Below, piece by piece: positions 46,535 through 56,190 of a DNA stretch of 64,000 nucleotides. Position 1 is the first letter of the stretch. Each line of letters begins with the position of its first letter. Origin of the DNA: Lucinisca nassula (lineage: Eukaryota > Mollusca > Bivalvia > Lucinida > Lucinidae); assembly GCA_963580285.1 (NCBI GenBank), contig OY757011.1, forward strand, positions 121,427,846 through 121,491,845, read 5' to 3'. The translations under genes were made by a program, and so were the position numbers. The notes under the pieces were generated by a model, which had not been told where the DNA came from, did no database searches, and was given only the letters and a program-made list of their open reading frames with translations.

Positions 46535-46735
46535 CCATATACTAGTACAAAAGGAGTCCATTTCAGATTTAGGGCTGTCAAGTTGTTATTTTTAAAATTA
46601 TTTAGAAAGTATGTTAGTAGAACTGCAAACACTCAGTGAAGTTCCTGATCAGATGCCCCATTATGCCGCATCTGATCTGGGTTTTCATTGTTCATCAATG
46701 ACCCAGTTTGGGGGTTTCCAACTATAAAATAGTGA
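46535..46735. mobile_element. Family L MITE, copy 4, diverged
   Basis: GGAGTCCATTTCAGATTTAG, GGGCTGTCAAGTTG, CTGATCAGATGCCCCATTAT and TGCCGCATCTGATCTGGG, end GTTTGGGGGTTTCCAACTAT. Confidence 0.55.
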
Positions 46736-46794
46736 AATACTGTCTTTTACCAGTCCTCACTGATTATTATGTCTCTTGCAGGCTTCTCCAAGGG

Positions 46795-47120
46795 ACAGAA
46801 GCCTCTGTGGTGTAGTGATTAAGCTACTCACCTCATAAACCAGGGTCATGGATTCACAGGAGCTTAAGTTCAGTCAGAAAATGCATGTTAAAATGGCCCA
46901 AATCGACTATCCTATAAGGCGAGCCAAAGGAACCTTAGTTCGCCTTACAGGATAGTCAATTTTTGGGTCATTTCGACATGCATTTCTGACCTAACTTGAA
47001 GTGGCTGAGGGTTTGATTCTGGGCTAATCCAGACTTTTGGTTGAGTCTTTCAACCCAGGTACTGCCTCCATCTCCATATGACCTTAGTTGTTGGCAGGAC
47101 ATTAGACACACATACACTCA
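46795..47120 (+). mobile_element. Family B SINE split by a foldback insertion
   Basis: Head CAGAAGCCTCTGTGGTGTAG and anticodon-arm-like CACCTCATAAACCAGGG. A foldback element (46862-46993) separates it from the B-box side GAGGGTTTGATTCTGGG and the tail GACCTTAGTTGTTGGCAGGA. Confidence 0.75.
46862..46996. mobile_element. Foldback element inserted in a SINE
   Basis: Arms CTTAAGTTCAGTCAGAAAATG / CATTTCTGACCTAACTTGAAG, continuing CATGTTAAAATGGCCCAAA / TTTGGGTCATTTCGACATG and GACTATCCTATAAGGCGAG / TTCGCCTTACAGGATAGTC: nearly one long hairpin of ~60-bp arms. Confidence 0.8.
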
Positions 47121-47186
47121 CACTCCTAATGCAGATTCATTGTCACTTGTAGGCCAAGTACAGGCTTAGTAAGTGATAAGGTAGTT

Positions 47187-47485
47187 TGTTTTGTTTGATT
47201 TGAGGTTTAACGTCCCCGTCAACACTGTAAAGGTCATTTTGGAGCCGTTGCTTCCAATTTTGTGGGACTTTTACCCGACATTGAGATGAAATGACATCTC
47301 AAGCCCTGTCACCCAATGAAACCAATAGGGTTTATTAGCATGGACGGTCCACCTCGCACCGCGGTTCCTGGACAGGCTTAGATCCCCTAAGCTGTTAACC
47401 AGCACTTGTGTGCGGGCCGGATTCAGCTCTGCGTGGAAGCATCATGCAGCCCATATATTTCTTCAAGCCCCTATGGGCGGGGGCA
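47187..47485 (-). mobile_element. Family A retroposon, copy 10
   Basis: GTTTTGTTTGATTTGAGGTT tail side, CCCCTATGGGCGGGGGC head side; full length. Confidence 0.85.
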
Positions 47486-47688
47486 AAGACCTGCCTCATG
47501 AAGATGGTTCTAATGGGTACCCACAACCTATGTCTTGGAGCAGAAATAAGTTAAATAATGTATACCCCTGAAAACCCCACATATCTCTGTATAAAGTGGG
47601 GTTTAGAGGGGTGTATATGACACAGACTTGATAACATGATGAGTTGCTGGAATCAACAGTGGATCTTTGCACATTCATGGGGTGGAGA

Positions 47689-47899
47689 TGGCCCCTGCCC
47701 ATAGGGGCTTGAAGAAATATATGGGCTGCATGATGCTTCCACGCAGAGCTAAATCCGGCCCGCTCACTAGTACTGGTAAACCGCTTAGAGGATCTTAGCC
47801 TGTCCAGGAACCGCGGTGCGAGGCGGACCGTCCATACTAATAAACTCTATTGGTTTCATTGGGCGACAGGGCTTGAGATGTCATTTCATCTCAATGTTT
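47689..47899 (+). mobile_element. Family A retroposon, copy 11, 3'-truncated
   Basis: Head GGCCCCTGCCCATAGGGGCT, ending in TGTCATTTCATCTCAATG. Loss of the 3' side coincides with the start of the inverted duplication arm. Confidence 0.8.
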
Positions 47900-48066
47900 G
47901 CCTTTCTTTAAACCCTGTCCCACTCAAAAAGGGGTCCACTATTAAAGGAAAGAATTTGCTCCACGGAGCAAATTCTTTCCTTTAAGAGTTGAACCCTATT
48001 GACATGGGAGACAAAAATATGTTTTCAGGAGTTGCCTCCCCTGAAGGTGTATCCATTCCCCTTAAA
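47900..48066. mobile_element. Family H MITE, right (inverted) arm
   Basis: Complement of the 46285 copy: GGTGTATCCATTCCCCTTAA at the right end, hairpin GAATTTGCTCCACGGAGCAAATTC. Confidence 0.75.
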
Positions 48067-48212
48067 CTCAAATGGAAGTTTTTATCATTTCTGCATATAC
48101 AAGCATATGAGCTTTGGCATGTAAAATGTACAACACATGTATGCCATATGCAGCCAGCAAAGATATTGAACTCCGTCTGTACATCCATCATAGCATCTCT
48201 CCACCCCATGAT

Positions 48213-48508
48213 GGTTGATTTGAGGTTTAACGTCCCCGTCAACACTGTAAAGGTCATTTTGGAGACATTGCTTCCAATTTTGTGGGACTTTTACCCGACA
48301 TTGAGATGAAATGACATCTCGAGCCCTGTCCCCCAATGAAACCAATAGGGTTTATTAGCATGGACGGTCCGCCTCGCACCGCGGTTCCTGGACAGGCTTA
48401 GATCCTCCAAGAGGTTTACCAGTACTAGTGTGCGGGCCAGATTTAGCTCTGCGTGGAAGCATCATGCAGCCCATATATTTCTTCAAGCCCCTATGGGTGG
48501 GGGCCATG
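48213..48508 (-). mobile_element. Family A retroposon, copy 12
   Basis: GGTTGATTTGAGGTTTAACG to CCCCTATGGGTGGGGGCCAT. It begins exactly where the inverted duplication arm stops. Confidence 0.85.
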
Positions 48509-48757
48509 CAAGTATGTACCAAGTATCTTTAATGAAGCTCTTATAGCTCTGGAGAATTGGATTTGAACATCAGAGTGAATGCTAGGAATTATGCAATAGT
48601 TCACAAAGTCAGTGTACCATGAAATGTAAGTCAAAGTCAATTTAAAATTGTTGTTGTAAGGAATTTCATCCATGAACTCAAATAGTTCTTAAGAAATGGA
48701 TTTGAACCTTAGGGTGAATGCTGGTGTTGTTGCAAATGACAACGGCTTGACAAATGG

Positions 48758-49774
48758 ATGAATGAGCAAACAGACGAAAAACCTTACTCCTATATCACAC
48801 CATGCTTAAAACAAGACGTTGTTGTTAATGGTGAATCTTTGGAGTGGGCTCCAGTTTTGTCTGGAGTCCCGCAAGGGACCGTTCTTGGTCCACTTTTGTT
48901 CTCCCTGTACATCAATGATATTTCCACTGACATTGACTCAGAAATAAGACTGTTCGCAGATGACTGTGTTTGTTACCGGGAAATTAGAGATACAGATGAC
49001 TCATTGAAACTTCAGGCTGACATAGATAGATTAGGATGTTGGGCACGTAAATGGGGCATGAGATTTCAGCCAGTTAAATGCAATATTATGCAGATAACTA
49101 GGAAGAGATCTAATAAAGTTGAGGCTTCTTACACCTTAGAGGGAACGGTCCTCGAGAATGTGGACTCCATTAAATACCTTGGAGTGACAATCTCACACAA
49201 CTTGAGATGGAATACTCATATTAGCAACTTGTGTACTGAGGCAAATAGAACGCTTGGTTTCCTGAGGTGGAATCTTCATCAGTGCCCTCAGGATGTAAAA
49301 GAGGCAGCATATAAGGGTCTTGTTCGCCCAATCTTGGAATATGGTAGTTGTATCTGGGACCCCAGTGGAGTGGTCCTTAATGATGAAATTGAGACAGTTC
49401 AGAATAGAGCTGCTAGATTTGTAACAGGCAATTACTCCTTTGAAACTGGGAGCATGACTGGAATACTTGGAAAATTAAAATGGGAGTCTCTCAAGAAAAG
49501 GAGAAAAGACAGTAGGCTAATCCTTTTATACAAAGGTCTAAAAGGTGCTGCCAGCATTCCAACAGATGACCTTATTCCCCCAGCTAGACACTGTAGAAAT
49601 CACCATTCGTTGGCGTATCAGACCCTTAGTGCAAGAACTGACATTTATAAAGAGTCGTTCTTCCCCAGAACCGTTAGAGATTGGAATGCCCTTCCCGATT
49701 CGATTATTTCGACAGCTGAAGGTGCTGATGATTGTGTAGCTAAATTTACCTCTTTGGTTAGAGCTAGGGACTAA
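48758..49774 (+). CDS. Non-LTR reverse transcriptase, palm to C-terminus, open frame
   Basis: 338 codons from the first ATG. The true protein is longer and the first ~20 codons are probably flanking sequence. Motifs: LSGVPQGTVLGPLLFSLYIN (residues about 34-53), IRLFADDCVCY (about 64-74, catalytic DD), KWGMRFQPVKCNIM, KYLGVTI, then the C-terminal RPILEYGSCIWDP, VQNRAARFVTGNY, LGKLKWESLKKRRKDSRLIL and SFFPRTVRDWNALPDSI blocks of LINE RT proteins. The frame is unbroken, unlike the LINE at position 1, so the insertion is comparatively young. The N-terminal fingers and endonuclease are absent, so it cannot be autonomous. Confidence 0.88.
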   Translation: MNEQTDEKPYSYITPCLKQDVVVNGESLEWAPVLSGVPQGTVLGPLLFSLYINDISTDIDSEIRLFADDCVCYREIRDTDDSLKLQADIDRLGCWARKWGMRFQPVKCNIMQITRKRSNKVEASYTLEGTVLENVDSIKYLGVTISHNLRWNTHISNLCTEANRTLGFLRWNLHQCPQDVKEAAYKGLVRPILEYGSCIWDPSGVVLNDEIETVQNRAARFVTGNYSFETGSMTGILGKLKWESLKKRRKDSRLILLYKGLKGAASIPTDDLIPPARHCRNHHSLAYQTLSARTDIYKESFFPRTVRDWNALPDSIISTAEGADDCVAKFTSLVRARD

Positions 49775-49855
49775 CTTCCCACATCACAGGTCCTGGTGTA
49801 TGAATGTCATTTGACGTGTCACCAGTAACAATTCTGATTCTGAGTCTGACAAAAA
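48800..49855 (+). mobile_element. LINE 3' half, jockey/CR1-type, with (ATTCTG)n 3' end
   Basis: 5'-truncated insertion. After the ORF stop at 49774 a short 3' UTR (CACAGGTCCTGGTGTATGAA, GACGTGTCACCAGTAACAAT) ends CAATTCTGATTCTGAGTCTG. The same 3' UTR and ATTCTG tail occur on the minus strand at 60149-60640, identifying the family. Confidence 0.85.
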
Positions 49856-49859
49856 TGTG

Positions 49860-51045
49860 TCTTCATACATCTGCACTCAGTAATGATTCAAATCAGGCTT
49901 CCTCAACCGCCTGATAAAAATGCTTCCATATACCTGTACCGGTAGTGCCTACTGAAGACTCCGATCAAACTGTCTGGAGACACAGGTATACCCGTTTTCA
50001 CGGGCCACAGCTCACATAACAAAATAAACAAAAATCAGGTTTCTAGATTTTACTTTTACTGTTTTTCAGATTTTAAAGGGAAGCTACATATACATTTACT
50101 AGCAACTTAACCAGATACACATAAATAAAAACAGCCATATGAGACTGGTAAATTTTGTAAAATGTCCGTGAAATTTTGTGTAAGCATGTGATATCATCTT
50201 GTAACAGCCGGTCAAATGGTTCATTAAAATTTGTTATTTTTCAAGTTCTTAAGAGACTGTAAAGCACAACTAACTTCAATAAAATGCTGGTCCCTGTATG
50301 CATTAAGATCTTGAAAAAAGGGATCGAACCATACAATCTGACACTCTGTTACAAGACCATTGATGTCACACTCCTACACTAATTTCATGGAAACTTGCCA
50401 GTCAAATATGGCTAATATGTTTGAAGACGAGATGGCAAAAAAGTCACTGCCAGTGTATTCTAAAACTGCTGGAGCCTGTCCATACCAAATGTGTACAAGT
50501 GCAGATCAATATCAAACCGGTCTGCTCATGCAACCATATTTGCATCTTCACTTTGAACTACAAATGGAAAACTATGGAAAACTATCTCCTGTCATGCTTA
50601 AATTAGGCAGACAAAATGGTTCTCACAGCAGTATTCTCGATAGGCTGATGTAAAATCTGATTGTGATCATGGCCTTAAGGCAGAGGCAGGGTTAGCTGTA
50701 GTGCAAGATAAAACCTTCTACCAATATTATATGATGCAAAGCGCCAAGTATGAACCTAATCCACCAAATAATTTGAAAAATATGAGATGTTAAAAACTGA
50801 CATTTTACTGAACCTGAAGCAAACATCACTAATGCTGCTGTCAATGCCAGGGTTATTGCAATAGCTATTTGTGTACAGTAATCCTGTCATAGTGGCCACT
50901 TCTATTAAACAAGCTACTTGTCTTAGGCAAGCATGAATTCTATCAAAGCCCTTTTTCAAAATCATAAACATGTTGAAAAGCAATGCAATCACTCAATGAC
51001 ACAGCTACAGATAAGGTAAGTATTTTGTGATAACTGAAGGATAGT
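49860..51045. other. No gene recognised
   Basis: AT-rich sequence with several open frames of 60-97 codons (for example 50360-50653) without motifs or codon bias. No repeat family recognised except GACTCCGATCAAAC/GACTCCGATCAACC shared with 53948. Confidence 0.5.
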
Positions 51046-51049
51046 TTTT

Positions 51050-51185
51050 GTCAACTCTCCATAAAAACCTATGTTGTGGGTATTCATTGGAACTGCCTCG
51101 CCGAGGTGGTTCTAATGAGTACCCACAGTATCTATAGGTTTATATGGAGAAATAAGTAAAACTATCCTTCAAATATCACAAAATA
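51050..51185. mobile_element. Family F hairpin
   Basis: GTTGTGGGTATTCATTGGAA / GTGGTTCTAATGAGTACCCA hairpin, flanked by CATAAAAACCTATG and its complement ATAGGTTTATATGG. Confidence 0.65.
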
Positions 51186-51415
51186 TTTACCTTATCCATT
51201 GCTACACGACAACCTCTTTATTATAACACTATTGTTGGGGTCCAAAGTAGAAACAGTGTTAGCAAAGCAACCATGTTATATCCAAACAAAATTAATACCT
51301 AGATAATATAGAAAAATGACCATTTATGGTCATTTTTCTGTATTATCTATACATTTTTGGGATCAATCTTGAAACCGTGTTATACCCAAACTGTGTTGTA
51401 ACAAAACATTATAAT

Positions 51416-51684
51416 AGTTTAGTTTACACTAATTTATTTTAGTTCGATTGCGATGGAAGCTTCAAGCTTATTAAATTGCTCTCGAACACTCATTCCGGAT
51501 GTTTTCACATGTGGGAGAGAAAGGCTACCCACTGCTACCCATTTACACCTGGGTGGAGTGAGGCAGTGTCATAACGTGCCTTCCGAAGGACATACCTCGA
51601 TACCGGGTGCCGGATTCAAACGCACAACCTCTCGATCATGAGTTGACCGCGTTAACCACTGCGCTATCGAGGCTGACACCCCTG
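51416..51684 (-). mobile_element. Family M SINE with tRNA-Met-like head
   Basis: Minus strand: AGCCTCGATAGCGCAGTGGT head with A box, anticodon-arm-like CAACTCATGATCGAG (CAT), B box GTTTGAATCCGG, then GTATGTCCTTCGGAAGGCAC and TGGGTAGCAGTGGGTAGCCT. Target-site duplication ACATTATAAT at 51406-51415 and 51685-51694. Confidence 0.8.
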
Positions 51685-51784
51685 ACATTATAATGAGGTT
51701 GTGGTGTATGTGACAACATACATGTACAGTAAAGCTTCAATATCTAGAACATGGATGGCTTGTTTACCATGGATAATTAGAACT

Positions 51785-51950
51785 TGTTCAGGGTCCAGTT
51801 GTTCAAAGCCTCGTTAGATTAACGAGCTTGTTAGTGGTCATATTGTTAACTGTTCTAGCAAGTACAATATCTCAAATTTTGGTATTTTTGTTGAAAAATG
51901 TGAGCAGCAACCATTTTAGTTAAACAACCAAGCTATACGAAAATACATTG
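51785..51950. mobile_element. Family K MITE copy
   Basis: GGTCCAGTTGTTCAAAGCCT left end, GTTAACTGTTCTAGCAAGTA and AAATTTTGGTATTTTTGTTG inside. Confidence 0.5.
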
Positions 51951-51969
51951 TAAACTTAACTGCCAAAAA

Positions 51970-52175
51970 AGAAAATTTTCAGATGAAAAATTGTGATTTT
52001 TCTTATTTCTGCTCAAAATATAGATTGTGGGTACTTGTCAGAACTGCCTCGATGAGGCGGTTCTTACGTGTACCCACACTCTATATTTTAGAGCAAAAAT
52101 ACGAAAACTAATGTGTACCCCTGTAAACCCCAGTTTTACGACATAAAAGTGAGATTCATAGGGGTCAAAAGTATA
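51970..52175. mobile_element. Family F hairpin MITE
   Basis: TTTTCAGATGAAAAATTGTG, TTTTTCTTATTTCTGCTC, hairpin GATTGTGGGTACTTGTCAGA / GCGGTTCTTACGTGTACCCA, then AACTAATGTGTACCCCTGTA. Confidence 0.7.
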
Positions 52176-52564
52176 TAGGCGTGTTTTCGTGATATCATGA
52201 TTATCCTCAATAGTTTGAACTACCCCCGTCTGGATCACATTTCCATGGCCCTAAATGTGTTTGAGCCATCAAAGCTTCATTTGAAATGTATATGTTTTAT
52301 ATGCTACAAACATCCATGATATATAATATGGTAATAGTTGGAAGTTCATAAACGAATGCACAGCATTTAGACAAATAAATTTAAAATCATATGAACTACA
52401 ACTTCATCAAGTCTGTGAAATGAATACATTTGTAAATCAAACTTTATATAGAGTGAAAATTACACATGAATTTTTGTATCTTTTACATTAAATGATTTGC
52501 TAGTGATAGTATATATCTGTTTGGGACAGAAATACTCATAAAAAGTAAAGAAGTTAGTCAATAT

Positions 52565-52765
52565 ACTGAACACCCCTTTAAACCCCAATTTATATAGAAA
52601 TAGGGGTTTACAGGGGTATGCATTATTTTGCTTATTTCATTTCTGCTCAATGACATAGGTTGATGGTGCTCTTTAGAACCGCCTCAATGACATACTTGTA
52701 ACAAGCACCAACAACCTATGTTTCCAGTATCCATGTAAATAAGAAAAATATCACAAATTTTCATT
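52565..52765. mobile_element. Family F hairpin MITE
   Basis: GAACACCCCTTTAAACCCCA / GGGGTTTACAGGGGTATGCA outer palindrome and GTTGATGGTGCTCTTTAGAA / GTAACAAGCACCAACAACCT inner palindrome. Confidence 0.7.
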
Positions 52766-52786
52766 GTAAAAGTAGTTTTGTTTTGT

Positions 52787-53232
52787 TCGATTTTAGGTTT
52801 AACATCCCCACCAAAACTGTATAGGTCATTTTGGAGACATTGCTTCCAATTTCATGTGACTTTTACCCGACACTGAAATGAAATGACATCTTAAGCCCTG
52901 CCACCCAATGAATGAGTGTTTGAATTTTACATCCCATCAACAGCTAAGGTCATACGGTGATGGGGCCTCCGTTTAAAGACTCATCTGAAAGTCTGGAGAA
53001 GCCCGGGATCAATCCTGTGATCCCTGGTTTACAAGGCGAGTAGCTTAACCACTACACCACGGAGGTTTCTACTGCCACCCAATGAAACCAATAGAGATAT
53101 GCATGGACATTCCGACTCGCACCACTTTCCTTAACAAGCTTAGAACATCTTAGCCATTTACCAGTACTCATGTGTGGTTGGTGTCACCTCTGCGTGGTAG
53201 CATCATGCAGCCTAGCCCCTATGGGTGGGGGT
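52787..53232 (-). mobile_element. Family A retroposon, copy 13, with nested SINE
   Basis: TTGTTCGATTTTAGGTTTAA tail side, CCTATGGGTGGGGGTC head side. Split by a family B SINE at 52913-53071. Confidence 0.82.
52913..53071 (-). mobile_element. Family B SINE nested in family A
   Basis: Target-site duplication CTGCCACCCAATGAA at 52898-52912 and 53072-53086, which is family A sequence. Head complement ACCACGGAGGTTTCTA. Confidence 0.87.
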
Positions 53233-53239
53233 CGGAATC

Positions 53240-54245
53240 GGAAAAGTAGTCATTTTCGAGAGAATATGAAAGAATTCACTGTGTCACACAGCCGTGTTAT
53301 CGTAATCAGCTACTACAAGACCTCCTCCAGAGGTTATTAAAAAAATTTCATGTTCAACTCAGCTGAGCACGAGTTTGTAATGTTCATAACTATTAAAATA
53401 CAAACAATTCAGGCAATCTTTCTTCTCAAATCAGCACAGAATGCCATATATACTGCTCATAAATTTTAAAATGCCAACATTTGTTGGCATTTTAAAATTT
53501 ATGAGCATGATAAATTTCATGCTCAAGTGAGCTAGGCATGAAAAAAGTTTTATGACCCCGGGGCCTGTGCAACTAACAAAGACTCAGATCAGCCTCTTTA
53601 TTATATACCTACACAAATACTGTATACATCTACTACCAGTTTTCCAACACAAAAAGACAGAATCCCATATCACCCATATCATCCTACTCAAAAAAACTGA
53701 CTATGGTATATAATAAATATATTATCACTATAGTAACTTAATCTGCCGCACAGTATTAAGTCTTTTGGATGTTTCTAGATCTTACGCATCACACTTCATG
53801 CTCTGTGTCACATGCCATACTTTGATCTGACAGGAAACCGCCTCTCAGCAGATCAAGTTTCTGTAGTAATGTGTATGTATCAACTGTTTGACCAAAACAT
53901 TCGTTTATCCTTCTTTCGATTATGGAAGACTCATGTGAACACCAAAGACTCCGATCAACCTGCACTGATTCCACAGATTGTCTGCATTTTGTCATGATTC
54001 CTTAATGCTGAAACCATTCAAAGGAACACATAAGAAAAGAAGGCATTTGTCAATATTCTCCAACTTCAAGATTTTCAGGAACAAAATGAAGATAAAATCC
54101 TAAAATTGGCTCCTTCCGAATTCCTCTGTTCAAAGATCTACCTAGCAGTACGAAACTATGATCACTCTGTTCACAAACAGAGGAAATTATGACACATGAA
54201 ATAATCCATGTATACCTTATAATAAATCATATTAACAAGTCTGTG
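53240..54245. other. No gene; possible CDK2AP1 3' UTR territory
   Basis: A hairpin TAAAATGCCAACATTTGTTGGCATTTTA lies at 53468-53495. An AATAAA signal on the minus strand (plus TTTATT at 53597) could end a CDK2AP1 transcript. No coding signal. Confidence 0.35.
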
Positions 54246-54249
54246 TAAT

Positions 54250-54425
54250 GAATAATCTTGTAAACCCCACTTTATAGATAAAGAAAAGTGGGATTTACAA
54301 AGGTATGTATTATTTTTGTAGTCCTGTTCAGAAATGAACTGTGGGTAAGTGTTAGGAACTGCCACAATGAGGTGGTTCTAACATGTCTAACAAGCACCCA
54401 CAATCTAGGTTTCGAGCAAAATTAT
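54250..54425. mobile_element. Family F hairpin MITE
   Basis: TTGTAAACCCCACTTTATAG / GTGGGATTTACAAAGGTATG outer and GTGGGTAAGTGTTAGGAACT / GGTTCTAACATGTCTAACAA inner arms. Confidence 0.6.
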
Positions 54426-54445
54426 GATAAGCATTTCAGTTATTC

Positions 54446-54688
54446 CTTAAGGGGAATGGATACATCTTCAGGGGAAGCAACTCTACAGCAGTTTTTTGGT
54501 CTCCCATGTCAATAGGGGTCAACTCTGAAAGGAAAGAATTTGCTCCTGAGGAGCAAATTCTTTCCTTTAAGAGTAGACCCCTTTTTCAGTGGGACAGGCT
54601 TGCGTAAAAGTGAACAGGAAGTACCGAAAATTGTCTCCCTTTGAAAAATGGCGGAAAAATATGCCAAGTGTTCCCATTCTCCTTAAAC
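54446..54688. mobile_element. Family H MITE (TTAA), complete
   Basis: TTAAGGGGAATGGATACATC left, GTGTTCCCATTCTCCTTAA right, central GAATTTGCTCCTGAGGAGCAAATTC hairpin. Confidence 0.78.
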
Positions 54689-54794
54689 AAATGAAATCAG
54701 AGTTGTGAAGGCATACATGTAGCTCCAGATTAGACAAGGAGTAAGGAGGGTTATCAAGGGATATTTTTTCTTATTCTTGAAAGATATATGTTGT

Positions 54795-55095
54795 TTTGTT
54801 TGTTTGATTTGAGGTTTAACGTCCCCGTCAGCACTGTAAAGGTCATTTTGGAAACGTTGCTTCCAATTTTGTGGGACTTTTACCAGACATTGAGATGAAA
54901 CGACATCTCAAGCCCTGTCACCCAATGAAACCAATAGGGTTTATTAGCATGGACGGTCCGCCTCGCACTGCGGTTCCTTGACAGGCTTAGATCCTCTAAG
55001 TGGTTTACCAGTACTAGTGTGCGGGCTGGATTCAGCTCTGCGTGGAAGCATCATGCAGCACATATATTTCTTCAAGCCCCTATGGGCGGGGGCTT
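54795..55095 (-). mobile_element. Family A retroposon, copy 14
   Basis: Target-site duplication AGATATATGTTGT at 54782-54794 and 55096-55108. Full length. Confidence 0.87.
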
Positions 55096-55119
55096 AGATA
55101 TATGTTGTGGGTACTCATT

Positions 55120-55240
55120 CCTGTACCATTCAATATTCTTTGTAAGAATCATGTTGTGGATACTTGTTAGAATCACCTCTTGAGGTGATTCTAACAAGTA
55201 CCCACAACAACTGTTTTAATGAAGAAATAAGAAAAATATT
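55120..55240. mobile_element. Family F hairpin
   Basis: GTTGTGGATACTTGTTAGAA / TTCTAACAAGTACCCACAAC around a CACCTCTTGAGGTG centre, ending about 80 bp from the CDK2AP1 stop. Confidence 0.7.
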
Positions 55241-55322
55241 CCAAATTTATCCTCAGTACCCCTGATTATCTGGCGCTATGTGAAAGATATCTTTATCTCA
55301 CATGATGGTGTTATCCTAATGT

Positions 55323-55715
55323 TCAGCTTCGCGCACTTCTTTCACATTCCATTAAACATTCCCTAACAAGCATTCTTGCATGAACAATTCCACGTTTCAA
55401 TCTTTCAGCTGACGTCCTGCTGCCAGAATAAGTAGGTCTTATATCACGACCCATGTCCTCTATAACCGCTAGAAGTTGCGAGTATTTACTCTGGCTCTGT
55501 AACTGCTGTAGATGTTGTTGATGCGCAATCAATAACTGTTGTTGCTGCTGTTGTTGGCTCACTGAGGTTACAGGTCTAGACTGGGACTGTGGTCCTGGAG
55601 GTGGTGTGTTTCTCATCTCCACTGCATCAGATCGTGGTGTGCCTGGATTACTGGCATTTGGGGTGATATTTGTTGACGTGGCTGGAGAGTTGCTTGATTC
55701 CATGTCCTCACTCAT
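55323..55715 (-). CDS. CDK2AP1: CDK2AP1/DOC-1 family protein (NuRD-associated)
   Basis: 130 residues, ATG at 55715, TGA at 55325-55323. Residues 1-52 are low-complexity Ser/Thr/Pro (a [11 protein letters not shown] run), 54-78 Gln-rich with a (Q)7 run, and 76-130 match the conserved C-terminal domain: [20 protein letters not shown], then [16 protein letters not shown] and ERSARS at the end. The Cys in VREC is the one conserved in the family. CDK2AP1 proteins dimerise through this domain and are NuRD chromatin-complex subunits; they were first described as CDK2 interactors. The whole coding region is in one exon; an acceptor (TTTTCATTTCAG at 55746-55757) lies 30 bases upstream of the ATG, so a non-coding exon precedes it. 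A CDK2AP2-type name is the alternative. Confidence 0.93.
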   Translation of the reverse strand: MSEDMESSNSPATSTNITPNASNPGTPRSDAVEMRNTPPPGPQSQSRPVTSVSQQQQQQQLLIAHQQHLQQLQSQSKYSQLLAVIEDMGRDIRPTYSGSRTSAERLKRGIVHARMLVRECLMECERSARS

Positions 55716-55745
55716 TTTGGCAGCTCTACAAAACCCCCAACTTCA
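55716..55745 (-). other. CDK2AP1: CDK2AP1 5' UTR portion of the coding exon
   Basis: From the acceptor ATTTCAG|TGAAG to the ATG; contains no upstream ATG. The ATG context is CAAAATGAG, a good start. Confidence 0.65.
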
Positions 55746-55904
55746 CTGAAATGAAAACAAAGCCTTATTCAGTATATTTTGTTTATTGAAACTCTTTTTA
55801 ATACAGATAATGTCAGAATACATGTACATAAGTTACATAACCTCTTTATATCACTACTGTCCACAGCAGCAACCATTTTAGTTAAACAACCAAGCTATAT
55901 CCAA

Positions 55905-56190
55905 TAAACAAGAGGTTCATGATGAACCTTATTTGCTCACCTGAGTTATGATGTACTAACATTGTTGTTTACAGGTTTTTTCTATATTCAGCTCTGACAG
56001 CCATTTTGTACAGAGATGCAGAACCACTTAAGCACTTTTGGTAGAGGGGTTACTCAAGGAACATTTCTGTCAAAGTTATTTTGAAACTGAGCCATTGGAG
56101 ATGTTCTTTGAAGATTTTTCTATCTTTACCTCTGCAGTCATGATATGGACATTTCCACAATTTAAGCAATCATCAGTTTTTGTTTGTTTG
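55905..56190 (+). mobile_element. HINE-like element head, truncated
   Basis: AACAAGAGGTTCATGATGAACC hairpin head followed by GCTCACCTGAG, then about one core unit like that at 8600-9710 (TTTGGTAGAGGGGTTACTCA, AGGAACATTTCTGTCAAAGT). A GTTT run ends it. It lies in the intron between the CDK2AP1 coding exon and its candidate 5' exon. Confidence 0.6.

Larger units (their letters stand above)
46140..48212. repeat. Inverted duplication with ~1.5-kb spacer
   Basis: TCATGGGGTGGAGAGATGCT at 46140 and its complement at about 48195-48212. The arms continue through GCTGCATATGGCATA, CCAAAGCTCATATGCTTGTA and a family H MITE, to about 46440 on the left and 47905 on the right. The spacer holds SINE and family A insertions. 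Confidence 0.8.

Noticed and set aside
50360..50653. 97-codon plus-strand frame as a small gene
   Set aside because: No recognised motif, no splice or start context and no codon bias; similar-length frames occur by chance nearby.
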